This document shows positions 16,301 to 24,331 of a stretch of 64,000 bases of DNA, in pieces. The DNA is taken from the NCBI RefSeq assembly GCF_020026915.1, contig NZ_JAINUY010000009.1, positions 186,001 to 250,000 on the forward strand. The letters run 5' to 3'. This stretch comes from Flavobacterium potami. GTDB lineage: Bacteria; Bacteroidota; Bacteroidia; Flavobacteriales; Flavobacteriaceae. The notes under the pieces are model-generated. The model made no database searches. It was given only the letters and a program-made list of their open reading frames with translations, and was not told the origin of the DNA. Within the stretch, counting starts at the first letter, position 1; each line of letters begins with the position of its first letter. The translations under genes and the position numbers were made by a program.

Positions 16301-17671
16301 AGGAAACCATCTTAAATAGATTTTCTCTTTTCCTTCTGCTTCAGCGGGAAGAATACCGCCGATATTGGTAATTGTATTCGTATTGATTGTTGTTAAAGAA
16401 GAAACATTTACAAAATTTACTCCATCTAACGAATATTGAAATGTCCATTCATCACAACCGTAATAATAGCCTAGTAATCCTGACGCAACGTTGATGTTTT
16501 TATACCCCACTGTAGAAAGTGTTGTCATAAAATAATAGAGATTCCCTCTTTCTGTATTCCAAACACAAAAGCCATTTTTACCGCCTCTGTTTTGAAGTCT
16601 TACATTTGGCGCAAAAACATTATCTGCTACGTTATAAGCAAATAATTGTGGCTTGTTCACTACTTTAGAATACAATTCGGCCACTCTCGGATTGGCATAT
16701 TGATCATTTTTGAATGTCCATCCTGCAATAAAAGTCTGATTGGCATAAGTTCCTGTAACAGTTTTGTTTTCATTCATCACTACAGAAGTACTGAGCGACG
16801 TTGAACCATCAGACCAATTACTGAATTTTATAATATCATTTTCAACCGCTGTAATCATCACATTGGTACCGCTTTCATAAACCGAAAAAGCACCATCTTT
16901 TCCTGCCGGAGAAATGGTATAATCTCCCAAACCAAAAGCTCCGTTTGTAGTAACATTTAAGGTATAAGTTGCAACAGCATCATATTGTGCGATTAGTGTC
17001 GCGTCTGCATCAATGGTATAAGTTAACGGATTGGCAGTTGAAACTACAGCTCCTTTATCATCTACCCATTGTTTAAAATTGAAACCAAAATTTTTATTGG
17101 CTGTCAACTTAATTTCAGTTCCTTTTACAAATGTAGTTCCAGCTGGATTAAGCGTAACAGATCCAGAAGATATCGGATTTACATCTACAGTCAATTTGTG
17201 TGTAACGGCATTTGGGTTGTCTGTTATTTTTTCGAGATAATCGAGATTAAATAAATATCCTGTATTGGTTGGATGCTTAAAAACCAAGACTAAGTCATAA
17301 GTTCCTGTTGTGGATTGAATTGCAGCAGAAAACTTCTTATAATCAGTAAAACTTGTACTTCCTGAAACTGTAGCGGTTCCAATTAAAGTTCCTGTTTCCG
17401 ACCCTAATCTGAGTTCAATAGTTCCTCCGGTTGCGCCCGCTGCTGCGATATCGAAGCGAGTTACAAATTCAGTAAAATTGACGGCATTAAATTTAATCCA
17501 TGTATTATTTTTAATGTAACCTACGTTTCCTCCTCCCGAAAGAGAAGCATTTGTTTCGGTTCTAGCTCCCGAAGCCTGATTGAACTTTTCAGCTTCAATT
17601 CTCTCAATAGTCTGAGAGTACCCCATGACTGTAAACAGTATGAGGAATAGGTAAATAAATTGTTTTTTCAT
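10379..17671 (-). CDS. Giant secreted pectinesterase (CE8) - pectate lyase (PL1) fusion with T9SS tail
   Basis: 2430 residues. Seen in order: signal peptide (1-19); CBM6-like domain (about 20-150, IERIEAEKFNQASGART); InlB/bacterial-repeat modules (155-315); beta-sandwich of unknown type (315-490); SbsA-like Ig domain (490-590); CE8 pectin methylesterase (about 590-910) with GDVDFICGGG near 757 and YYLGRPWQ near 809, holding the catalytic Asp and Arg; an InlB repeat (ITYVNSIDNTPL); an autotransporter-like beta-strand domain (1100-1330); PL1 pectate lyase (1340-1730: FPGAEGYGKYVTGG, WSTDECVSFYQ, HHDSRNPRLGEY); a calcium-type DTDGDGMPD motif; a DUF4957/DUF5123-like segment (1793-2110) ending GDPRWL; three InlB repeats; and a T9SS sorting domain. 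Predicted to remove methyl groups from homogalacturonan and cut the exposed chain by beta-elimination outside the cell. Last catalytic gene of the pectin cluster. Confidence 0.9.
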   Translation of the reverse strand: MKKQFIYLFLILFTVMGYSQTIERIEAEKFNQASGARTETNASLSGGGNVGYIKNNTWIKFNAVNFTEFVTRFDIAAAGATGGTIELRLGSETGTLIGTATVSGSTSFTDYKKFSAAIQSTTGTYDLVLVFKHPTNTGYLFNLDYLEKITDNPNAVTHKLTVDVNPISSGSVTLNPAGTTFVKGTEIKLTANKNFGFNFKQWVDDKGAVVSTANPLTYTIDADATLIAQYDAVATYTLNVTTNGAFGLGDYTISPAGKDGAFSVYESGTNVMITAVENDIIKFSNWSDGSTSLSTSVVMNENKTVTGTYANQTFIAGWTFKNDQYANPRVAELYSKVVNKPQLFAYNVADNVFAPNVRLQNRGGKNGFCVWNTERGNLYYFMTTLSTVGYKNINVASGLLGYYYGCDEWTFQYSLDGVNFVNVSSLTTINTNTITNIGGILPAEAEGKEKIYLRWFPNINGPKHGSAIDVTATILSNLMIKADEVLVTDAVPPVLESSFPSEAASSVAANGSIILNYNEQVQFGTGNAVLNGKNLSAEFVNKTVKFSYFGLEYNKQYTFTLPAGFVKDLSGNDGPALTLSFKTMEKPIPTKRKFDLIVDADATADQIASGKYVKTIAEAFNAAPNNSASRFLVLITNGTYNLGGDGTNPQDIVLKLPSGKNNVSLVAQSKDKVILQGNPGWGIKNAVLSIEANDLYMENVTIEHKDGITTSGQRPALNPAGDRNVYNGVRLRSKQDTQVKGGKRSFYYKSTIEGDVDFICGGGTHWFEECKLVSVASGYIVAPNHDTATQYGYIFNNNTITASTSYYLGRPWQNAPRAVYLNTKMINEPNTAGWASMGTVPALFAEYNSVNGNGIAVNTDNRTNIFTVNGVAQTGNYNPVLTKAQADQYTIENVLSGTDKWDPRVVVEQVAKPANLIVSEKNTLKWDENKYAMCYVISKDGKILTITTEPTFLDASTTAGTFSYTIQAANEYGGLSDVSTISMSINGGATKSSITYVNSIDNTPLAGLTPIEYTEGTLQTLPAPTLNGYTFFGWSASASQPNSIKEIATTVTGNQTFYAFWGTAGNNKPDEVTPPGNFDYDFTAAVNKNWDNGANFNPAEMPVAGKTVSCTKEIETTGTVFPADMTFSGAGTLRLRGAHKASGTLTFKEGTRVYYNTSGAGMTLEAPIVISGNVKFEMISGIANQTIMTLSGPVSGSGTVSPLNTGQGVNANTGTLLLKGDNSEFIGIWDLTQKSTKFPTLNYPIVIEGASANAFGSGTINISKENSVIFSHERAAGSNLNLNISENGKASLNTVLNVQKLTINGVDFKEGTYDKTSNPEFFIGEGKIEVKKEATGGGTETVPAFPGAEGYGKYVTGGRGGKVIYVTNLNDSGTGSLRDAINQAGPRIVVFKVSGNIELKSELNVTDNITIAGQTAPGGGITLKDYNVKVRGNNVILRYLRFRMGDTHDVENDALGGRFQKNIIVDHCSMSWSTDECVSFYQNENFTLQWCIISESLRNSVHAKGAHGYGGVWGGKNASFHHNLLAHHDSRNPRLGEYANDIFAKTDLVDIRNNVIYNWGGNSCYGGDAMNVNLVNNYWKPGPGTSNSTKERILSTGRSLDTTSPLYGIWGKYYVDGNYVVGSERATQDNWTYGVYSQFHGSQLPVSDADKASIKISAPHAFGEITTHSATKAYELVLENAGANLFRDAVDKRAVDDARSGKASIMNGGNGSTNGYIDTPSATGGWPVLPTGTAPVDTDGDGMPDAWETEKGLNPASAADGNLKTVDGVYTNIEVYINSLVNHLTSVQNGTLDVYVNPQNFVEKYNAAENGTRFIMASGTYTTTADLAVKNHKYTFIPDENAKPVFAGSFASDNPEIVSGSFSFTGVDFDLTNAGANVLQLKKGASVSSFEIKNASIKGIKQSLLIADGASESPISKIVLDNCIIDGSATTGGSFIQPDSHIVNSISVKNSTIFNYEKGNNFIILQNKNAATETVNITFESNTIYNAGTQTGNGLVVVDNQYNAASTYSFKNNIVQDERDNPKPIYLFNSNHANGAGKVVLDNNLLVGVSSQTVKGTVTVSETNVKTLIVLGLTSLVYPNPSQGNFSFSKNSPLAKASLEGTALGDPRWLKADAKFSKISYLNSIDGKAITLSPTEYMEGAVTNLKTPKLEGYTFFGWSATATTPGLLKTIPATATGDQTFYAFWGEGGNNKPDPKPVVKSSVSYLNSIDGKAITGLTPIEYTEGTALTLPVPTLKDYTFFGWSTSETTPNTIKEIAITATGNQTFYAFWGVGGNNKKDEVIPPTFYTVSYLNLPSGAVNPNKTSIQTGTTFTLEAAQCTGYRFMGWYTDALYSKEIAGFSATQKDNFTLYGRWKKLGEFFVFPTVTSGKLTLQSSTEFDRLAIFSMTGLLVKQVDLIGAEMEISVSDLPSGSYFIKSLKTGNSTRIIVK

Positions 17672-17759
17672 TTTGGTTTAAATATGGTTTTAGTTAGTAA
17701 TAGTTTTCAAAAGAGTTTTTTCTTGTTTTTCAAACCCTTTTGATAGTTGATATAAAATT

Positions 17760-18557
17760 TTAGTTTAATTCTTTCATTCCTTCAAAAACTAATCTGGCTA
17801 CTTCTATAGCTCCTTTAGTTTGAAAATGGGTATTGTCTTTTTGTCCGTCAGCATAGGCTTCATATATGCCTCCTTTAAAATTCATGAAGTAGTTTTCACT
17901 TACATAAGACTGTCCTTTTTTTGTAAAAAAGTCAATTGATTTTTGGGTTAAATCAATACATAATACATTCATTTCTTTGGCAACATCTTTTACGGCCTGT
18001 GGATATAAACCGTGAATATTTTGTAGTTGTCCGTCCTTCCATGGAAAGTTTCTGGCAACAGGAGTAATCAGAATTGGTTTTGCTCCTTTTGCTTGGGTTT
18101 GTTCAATAAACAATCTTAGAAATTCTTTATAACCTTCAATATTTACATATCTTTCTGGTCGGTCTTCAGCAGCATCGTTATGCCCAAACTGCATTAGAAC
18201 TAAATCTCCTTTCTTTAGATTATCATAAACCGAACGCCATCTTCCTTCCTGAAAAAAAATTCGTGTACTGCGTCCACCTCTGGCTCGATCATCTACAAAA
18301 ACACTGTCTGTTTTAATCAGTTTGTCTATTTTCTTCAAACTATCTTTGACAAAAAACTGCTGAAAAACCTGCCCCCAACCTGTAACTGGATATCGGGTTT
18401 TCTTATAATCTTTTCCTTCCTCGTAATTATTAGCATAATCGGCTACAGTCGAATCGCCAATTAAATAAACCGTAGTTCTCGGTTTTGGCTTCATAAAAGA
18501 CATTATAGCAAATGCTAAAATCATACAGAAAATGGAAATAATACATCTTGATTTCAT
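17760..18557 (-). CDS. Rhamnogalacturonan acetylesterase (CE12, SGNH hydrolase)
   Basis: 265 residues; removes acetyl groups from rhamnogalacturonan or other pectic acids. Seen: N-terminal hydrophobic segment (signal peptide or anchor, 5-22); block I GDST at 34-37 with nucleophile Ser36; block II RARGGRST (91-98); block III GHND at 125-128; block V DNTH at 241-244 giving the Asp/His pair. Length and motifs fit YesT/RhgT-type CE12 enzymes. It starts 7 nt after the alpha/beta-hydrolase stop and lies 88 bp before the giant CE8-PL1 gene, in the same orientation. Deacetylation would clear the backbone for GH28 and lyases. Confidence 0.88.
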   Translation of the reverse strand: MKSRCIISIFCMILAFAIMSFMKPKPRTTVYLIGDSTVADYANNYEEGKDYKKTRYPVTGWGQVFQQFFVKDSLKKIDKLIKTDSVFVDDRARGGRSTRIFFQEGRWRSVYDNLKKGDLVLMQFGHNDAAEDRPERYVNIEGYKEFLRLFIEQTQAKGAKPILITPVARNFPWKDGQLQNIHGLYPQAVKDVAKEMNVLCIDLTQKSIDFFTKKGQSYVSENYFMNFKGGIYEAYADGQKDNTHFQTKGAIEVARLVFEGMKELN

Positions 18558-18564
18558 AAATTCT

Positions 18565-19560
18565 TTATTTAAAAACTCTAGTTAAAAATTGATCTATGTA
18601 TTGAATTGTCGGTTCAAACCAAGGATTGAAAAGACAAAAAGTATGTGGTGAATTCTCAAATTCGTGAACTTCAGAATAGATTCCGTTTTCCGTTAAAACC
18701 TTTCTGAAATCGTCTCTTCCTGCGTGCATTCTTGGAATCGAACTATTAATAAACAATGTTGGCGGAGTTGAAGCGCTTACAAAAGTCAAAGGAGAAGCCA
18801 CTTCCCAAAGTTTTGGATTGTCTTTCATGGAATAGCCAATCCACTGCGCACTTGCTCCAAAATTTTTAGGATCCTTTGTTTCACTACTTTCAGGATGAAC
18901 AAACGATAACGTTCCGTCTATATCAACTATGGCATTGATTTGAGATTTGGATTTTGAATTATTAATTTCTCCTTCAAACAAAGGCATATTTCCCGTTACT
19001 CCCATAAAAGCAGCTAATTGTCCTCCAGCAGAAAATCCGAGAGAAACAATTTGATTCGGATTTACATTATATTTTGCTGCATTTTCTCTTACCCAGCGAA
19101 TAGAAGCTTTAAGATCGTAAATCGCTTCGGGAAAAAGCGCTTCTGTAGAAAGTCGGTATTCTGGTGTAAAACAAACATAACCCAGACTTGCTAATTTCTG
19201 CGCCATTTGATGGTGTTGCTCTTTGCTTCCAGATCGCCATCCTCCTCCATGAATTAGGATAATAGCTGTTTGTTTTTCCTTTTTATTTTTATTGAAAAAA
19301 ACATCGAGTTTCATTTTACGTTTTCCGTAACTGCAGTACACAATATCGTTCTTCTGCACAACAGCATCAAAATGCATTTCGGGAACCAAAGTCGTGTTTG
19401 GGAAATACTTTAATGTTTTCTTGAAAGCGCTTTTGTTATTGAAAGAAGTATCCCTAACTTGAGTAAGTCCCTCCAAATATTGCGCATTCATCTTTTGAAG
19501 AAATAAGATGAAAATCCAAATAAATACTGTCTTTAATTTTCTGTTTTGAATTATTATCAT
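18565..19560 (-). CDS. Secreted alpha/beta-hydrolase, probable carbohydrate esterase
   Basis: 331 residues. Seen: signal peptide (VFIWIFILFLQKMNA, cleaved after NAQ); oxyanion motif HGGGW at 104-108; nucleophile elbow GFSAGG at 175-180 with Ser177; probable catalytic His306 in SPHTF. This pattern fits the lipase/acetylesterase (BD-FAE, CE10-like) group. Between a pectinesterase and a CE12 gene it most likely removes acetyl, methyl or feruloyl groups from pectin, but the substrate is inferred from context only. The first eight codons are part of the ~222-bp tandem repeat upstream, so the native leader has been multiplied fourfold. Confidence 0.8.
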   Translation of the reverse strand: MIIIQNRKLKTVFIWIFILFLQKMNAQYLEGLTQVRDTSFNNKSAFKKTLKYFPNTTLVPEMHFDAVVQKNDIVYCSYGKRKMKLDVFFNKNKKEKQTAIILIHGGGWRSGSKEQHHQMAQKLASLGYVCFTPEYRLSTEALFPEAIYDLKASIRWVRENAAKYNVNPNQIVSLGFSAGGQLAAFMGVTGNMPLFEGEINNSKSKSQINAIVDIDGTLSFVHPESSETKDPKNFGASAQWIGYSMKDNPKLWEVASPLTFVSASTPPTLFINSSIPRMHAGRDDFRKVLTENGIYSEVHEFENSPHTFCLFNPWFEPTIQYIDQFLTRVFK

Positions 19561-20415
19561 TTCTATTGATTAAATATCGTTACGCAATGTTTTTTGTTTT
19601 CTACCATTAAGGTATTAAGAGAGTTAAGCTCAGCTTTGTCTTAAACCTTAATTTACTTCATTTCTTAATGGTAAGAAGAAAAATTAAGCTTTATGCTAAA
19701 CCTTAATGCCTTAATCTCTTAATGGTAAAAAACTCAATTCGGTTTCCATTCTTTGAAATTTTCTGTTTTGAATTATTATCATTTCTATTGATTAAATATC
19801 GTTACGCAATGTTTTTTGTTTTCTACCATTAAGATATTAAGAGAGTTAAGCTCAGCCTGTCTTAAAGCTTAATTTACTTCATTTCTTAATGGTAAGAAGA
19901 AAATTAAGTTTTATGCTAAACCTTAATACCTTAATCTCTTAATGGTAAAAAACTCAATTCGGTTTCCAATCTTTGAAATTTTCTGTTTTGAATTATTATC
20001 ATTTCTATTGATTAAATATCGTTACGCAATGTTTTTTGTTTTCTACCATTAAGGTATTAAGAGAGTTAAGCTCAGCTTTGTCTTAAACCTTAATTTACTT
20101 CATTTCTTAATGGTAAGAAGAAAAATTAAGCTTTATGCTAAACCTTAATGCCTTAATCTCTTAATGGTAAAAAACTCAATTCGGTTTCCATTCTTTGAAA
20201 TTTTCTGTTTTGAATTATTATCATTTCTATTGATTAAATATCGTTACGCAATGTTTTTTGTTTTCTACCATTAAGATATTAAGAGAGTTAAGCTCAGCCT
20301 GTCTTAAAGCTTAATTTACTTCATTTTTTAATGGTAAGAAGAAAATTAAGCTTTATGTTAAACCTTAACCTTAATCTCTTAATGGTAAAAAACTCAATTC
20401 GGTTTCCAATCTTTA
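19535..20415. repeat. Fourfold ~222-bp tandem repeat spanning an intergenic region and both gene ends
   Basis: Copies begin at 19535, 19757, 19977 and 20199, giving periods of 222, 220 and 222 bp and a last copy of about 217 bp. Each unit runs from the first eight codons of the alpha/beta-hydrolase, through the intergenic DNA, into the last eight codons of the pectinesterase. The true gene ends are the two outermost copies. Units 1 and 3 share variants (AAGGTATTAAG, GCTTTGTC) and units 2 and 4 share others (AAGATATTAAG, GCCTGTC). This points to an old duplication, divergence, then duplication of the pair. Each unit also holds imperfect inverted copies of TACCATTAAG / CTTAATGGTA that can form hairpins. 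No gene-length ORF lies inside. Confidence 0.9.
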
Positions 20416-21392
20416 AAAATCGCTTTCATCGAATATTCTTTTTTAAATTGTTCTGTTGATAGTTGATGAGACCAATTAGCTCGTGAAGCAGTATTTGCTC
20501 CTACTCCTGTTGATTGGTATTCGGCATAAAAAGCTGTTTTCTCCACTTCTGATTTTCCCCAATTATTCCATCCGAGTGGTTTTATATGTGAACCCATATC
20601 GCATTTTATAAATACAGTTCTCGCATAATTTCTCCAAGGTCTTCCCAAGAAATAAGAGTTGTCTCCAGAATTTGCAGTTAGTTTACAGTTTAAGAATACA
20701 AATCCGTATGGATTGGATTCTGGTGTATTTGCTGCCGTAATATATGAACCACCTTTTTTAGAGAAGATTTCACAATCCTCAAAAAGTACGGTTGAACCGC
20801 CAAAAATGAAATCTGTTGTTCCTTCTATATAACAGTTTTTATAATATTGTCTGCTGGCACTTTCTCTCGGATATAAAGTATCTTGGAAACCTAAAAATTT
20901 ACAATTTTCAAAAATGATTCTATCTCCATCGATTCTTACGGCAACCGCTTGTCCAACAGGACCAGAAGAGTTTTCAAACGTAATATTCTGTGCTTTAAAA
21001 CCATTTCCTGTAACAATAAAACTTGCTGATCCAGAAGTTCCGATTGTTCCTCCTGCTCCATTTGATTTTGAAGCATAATCATCGTAAGTTAGAATTACTT
21101 TTTCTTTGCTTTCTCCAATCAACGTTACATTGTTTTTGTTCAAAGCCAATTCTAGTTTTTCCTTATAAATACCGTTTTTTACAAAAATTTTAGTTTGTGA
21201 AGTTTTAAATAAAGGCACAACATTAAAAGCTTCTTGCACTGTTTTAAAATCTCCTTTTCCATTGGCATCCACAATAATGTCATAAGATTTAACTTCTTTT
21301 GGAATTTCTTTAATTGGAGTTTTTATCGAATCACTTTTATATGAAAAATTCAGAAAGAAAATCGAAGCTGTTATAAATTTGATTAGTATCAT
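20394..21392 (-). CDS. Pectinesterase (CE8 pectin methylesterase)
   Basis: 332 residues; hydrolyses methyl esters of homogalacturonan. Seen: signal peptide (MILIKFITASIFFLNFSYK); IIVDANGKGDFKTVQEAF opening of the family; Gln in GPVGQAV (about 147) and FQDTLY (about 170); GTTDFIFG with catalytic Asp (about 192); YFLGRPWRNYA (about 250) with the catalytic Arg. No sorting domain, so periplasmic or, less likely, surface. It follows the GH28 gene by 11 bp. A second CE8 domain lies in the giant fusion protein, so the two may act in different compartments. Its last codons are part of the tandem repeat block. Confidence 0.93.
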   Translation of the reverse strand: MILIKFITASIFFLNFSYKSDSIKTPIKEIPKEVKSYDIIVDANGKGDFKTVQEAFNVVPLFKTSQTKIFVKNGIYKEKLELALNKNNVTLIGESKEKVILTYDDYASKSNGAGGTIGTSGSASFIVTGNGFKAQNITFENSSGPVGQAVAVRIDGDRIIFENCKFLGFQDTLYPRESASRQYYKNCYIEGTTDFIFGGSTVLFEDCEIFSKKGGSYITAANTPESNPYGFVFLNCKLTANSGDNSYFLGRPWRNYARTVFIKCDMGSHIKPLGWNNWGKSEVEKTAFYAEYQSTGVGANTASRANWSHQLSTEQFKKEYSMKAIFKDWKPN

Positions 21393-21403
21393 GTTGTATT
21401 TCT

Positions 21404-23083
21404 TTAGTTTACCACTTTTACCTCATCTTTTATGGATTCTAAAACTTTTAGGTCTTTATTCAGAATTATTTTCTTTCCATTGGTTTTTAATGAAATATCT
21501 TTTGTTTCTAAACCTCCAACCCAAAACATCTGATTTTCTCCAGTCGATTTAAGTCCGTCCAAACTCACATTTTTACTATTTGAAAAACTTACTGCAATTC
21601 CAGGTTTATCTAATCTTAAATCAAGATTTTTAAAAGCAATTTTGCTTGCATAATTTAACTGAACACCAACATCTGAACGGATAATCATATTTTCAAATTC
21701 GATATTGGCAACTGGCATTTCTGGAATTCCCATAATTTTTAAAGCCTGAGCCGCACCATTTACAGAAATGTTTTTAAAATACATATTTTTAAAGGCTGGT
21801 GTTTCCTCTGTAATAGGTTCTTTAGCCACCGTTACTTCTCCTGTTTCTTTATCTTCAGATAATGATTTTCCAAAATAATACAAGTTGAAATTAATGGCGT
21901 CTGTTGGAATATTATTCATACGAATGTCTTCCATCCAAATATTCTCCACAACACCACCACGACCTCTAACCGATTTAAAACGAAGTCCACAATCTGTTCC
22001 GTTAAAGGTTAGGTTTTTAGCATAAATGTTTTTTACACCTCCAGACATTTCGCTTCCAATGGTAAAACCTCCATGTGCGTGATACACCACACAATCTGTA
22101 ATTACAAATAATTCTGTTGGTTTTGCTCGGTCTCTTCCTTCTTTATCTTTTCCAGATTTGATACAAATGGCATCGTCTCCAACATCAAAACGACAATTGG
22201 TTACCGTTCCGATTCTGCAAGATTCTAAATCTAAACCGTCTCCATTTTGAGAATACCACGGATTACGAATCGTTAAGTTGCGCAAAGTAAGATGTTCACA
22301 CATTAACGGATTGACATTCCACGCAGGAGAGTTTTGAAACGTAACACCGTCTAAAAGCAGTTTTTTACAATTCACCAAACTTACCATAACGGGACGAAGC
22401 GCTTCTTTGTAAGGTTCCATATTTTCTACAGTTTCTTTTTTAGGCAATTTGTTTCGTTCCTCATTCCCTTCATAAGCGCCTTTTGATGGATACCAAATTT
22501 TACCATCCTTAGACAAAACGCCACCAGAGTTAACTAAATCGCTCCATTGTCCAGCCGTCATTTTACCGATTTTAACTGGTCTCCATACCGCACCGTTTCC
22601 GTCAAAAATTCCTTGACCTGTAATGGCGATGTTTTCTAAATCGATTCCCATAATAGGCGATTCGCAACGAATGACCTTATTTCCTTCGAAATACGATTCT
22701 ATCAATTTGTATTGTTTTAAATCGCTTGAAAAAGAAACAAAAGCACCATTTTGAGTATGTAGATTTACATTGCTTTTCAGCTTTATTGGTCCTGTTGTCC
22801 AAAGTCCCGCAGGAATTACTACAACTCCTCCGCCAGATTTCGAACATTTTTCAATTGCCGAATTAATGGCATTTGTACAAAGCTGTTCTGTATTGGGAAC
22901 TGCGCCAAAATCAACAATATTTAGCGTATCACTTTTGAACTTCGGAATTTGAACTTCTGGCATTTTAAAAGGAATCTTCAAAGAGGCATCAGGCTTATTT
23001 GAACTTCCTTTCTTTTGACTAAAGCCAACTAAAGTCGTAAGAAGAAATGCTGTTATCAGAAGCGTGTTTTTAATTTTTATCAT
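21404..23083 (-). CDS. Polygalacturonase-type glycoside hydrolase (GH28)
   Basis: 559 residues; beta-helix hydrolase that cuts galacturonic acid linkages. Seen: signal peptide (to VGFSQ); IVDFGAVPNTEQLCTNAI opening; catalytic motifs NGDGLDLES (about 280), GDDAICIKSG (about 301), HGGFTIGSEMSGG (about 336) and RFKSVRGRGG (about 365), the full GH28 set. Length is typical for bacterial exo-acting or rhamnogalacturonan-type members, which are larger than fungal endo enzymes. Probably periplasmic, acting on fragments imported by SusC/D. 22 bp downstream of the GH105 gene. Confidence 0.93.
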   Translation of the reverse strand: MIKIKNTLLITAFLLTTLVGFSQKKGSSNKPDASLKIPFKMPEVQIPKFKSDTLNIVDFGAVPNTEQLCTNAINSAIEKCSKSGGGVVVIPAGLWTTGPIKLKSNVNLHTQNGAFVSFSSDLKQYKLIESYFEGNKVIRCESPIMGIDLENIAITGQGIFDGNGAVWRPVKIGKMTAGQWSDLVNSGGVLSKDGKIWYPSKGAYEGNEERNKLPKKETVENMEPYKEALRPVMVSLVNCKKLLLDGVTFQNSPAWNVNPLMCEHLTLRNLTIRNPWYSQNGDGLDLESCRIGTVTNCRFDVGDDAICIKSGKDKEGRDRAKPTELFVITDCVVYHAHGGFTIGSEMSGGVKNIYAKNLTFNGTDCGLRFKSVRGRGGVVENIWMEDIRMNNIPTDAINFNLYYFGKSLSEDKETGEVTVAKEPITEETPAFKNMYFKNISVNGAAQALKIMGIPEMPVANIEFENMIIRSDVGVQLNYASKIAFKNLDLRLDKPGIAVSFSNSKNVSLDGLKSTGENQMFWVGGLETKDISLKTNGKKIILNKDLKVLESIKDEVKVVN

Positions 23084-23105
23084 AATCGATTGTAATTTTG
23101 AAACA

Positions 23106-24325
23106 TTATTTTTTGTCTAGAACTTTTTGTAATTCAATGCCAGCAAGAATATAAGGTCCAACCGCTTTTGCATCGTCTTCTCTTATAGGTTCTGAAATAT
23201 AGTATTCGAATGAACCGTTTCTATCTTCGGGGTTTTTACCTCCTAATCCTGCAACAGCGCAACATTTTGTAATCGAAATGGTTCCGTCTGTATTGTCTTT
23301 TATAAATTCTTTCTGAATTCCTTGAAAGCCCTTTTGTGCCGATTTCAAAAACTTTTTGCCCAAATAGCCTTTGTTGTACGCTTTGGTAAATGAATACACA
23401 AACATTGTAGAACAAGTCGATTCGAGATAATTGCCTTTTCTTCCCGGCTGATCCATTACTTGCCACCAAACTCCTGTTTTCGAATCTTGCGCTTTTAGAA
23501 CGGCATCAAAAACCTGTTGAACTATTTTTATTACCTCTTTACGTTTGGGATGATTTTCTGGAACAAAGTCCAAAATATCAACCAAAGCCATGCAATACCA
23601 ACCTTGCGCACGTCCCCAAATATGTGATGAAGTTCCTGTAGTTTTGTTGGCCCAGAATTGAGCGCGTTTTTCATCGTAACCATGAAAATTCAAACCTGTT
23701 TTAGCATCAAAAGTGTGTTTCTGAATTAATTCTACTTGCAAAATTGCATCGTCAATTGCTTTTGGAACATTAAAAACTTGTCCGTATTGTGCTGAAAAAG
23801 GATCTGCCATATAAACGCCATCCAGCCACATTTGCCATGGATAACTTTTTTTGTGCCAATAACCTCCGTCAGAATTTCTTGGATGTCCTTCTAATTGTTT
23901 GTGTAAAACATCCATTGCGATTTTATAACGGGAATCGTTTGTCTTTTTATAAATCTCAAAAAGTATTTTTCCTGAATTTACCAGATCTAAACTGTATTTT
24001 TCGATTTCATATCCGCCTTGAATATTTCCATCTTTATCAATCAATTGTTCGGCATAAGAAACTCCGTAATCCCAATATTTTTGATTCTTGTTATAATCAT
24101 ACAATTTCTGATTGGCCAATGCCACCAAACCATTGGTATAATTCCATTTCGGATATTTTACTCCATCCAAAAACACTGGATTTGGAACACGTTTCTGATC
24201 TGAATCGGCCATTTTTACTGCCCATTCAATTGGAGCTAATTCTTTTTATCTGTTGAATTTGATTGTCCAAAAGAAGTCAAACCAACGAACAAAGCAAGAA
24301 AACAATATTTCATTTTATGTTTCAT
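23106..24325 (-). pseudogene. GH105 unsaturated rhamnogalacturonyl/glucuronyl hydrolase, frameshifted after the signal peptide
   Basis: The mature enzyme frame (to 24212 from an internal ATG, 368 residues) is intact and carries GH105 features: WQMWLDGVYMADPF with the catalytic Asp, GRAQGWYCMAL and GNYLESTCS. Upstream, the ATG at 24325 encodes a clear signal peptide (MKYCFLALFVGLTSFGQ) in another frame, stopping at TAG 24238-24236. The mature frame continues upstream through LAPIEWAVKMADSD and meets a stop just before. One extra A in the five-A run (24243-24247 on the minus strand) would join them as DKKELAPIEW. Either the gene is broken (no export, perhaps a cytoplasmic protein from 24212) or one base was lost in sequencing. 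The ATG at 24325 lies 6 nt after the GH43 stop, the normal spacing for this operon. Role: removes the unsaturated uronate left by lyases. Confidence 0.85.
24236..24250 (-). other. Frameshift site in the GH105 gene
   Basis: Minus-strand reading GAT AAA AAG AAT TAG. Restoring one A gives GAT AAA AAA GAA TTA GCT and fuses the signal peptide to the enzyme. The site is a homopolymer of five A, a common position for both real slippage mutations and read errors. Confidence 0.85.
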
Positions 24326-24331
24326 AATCTC

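Noticed and set aside
19561..20393. Short chimeric frames at the repeat joints (beginning MIIIQNRKFQ)
   Set aside because: They are only about 23 codons long and are by-products of fusing the two gene ends; no sign they are selected as genes.
19535..20415. Possible CRISPR array
   Set aside because: Units are about 222 bp and continuous, with no short repeat plus unique spacer pattern and no cas genes nearby.
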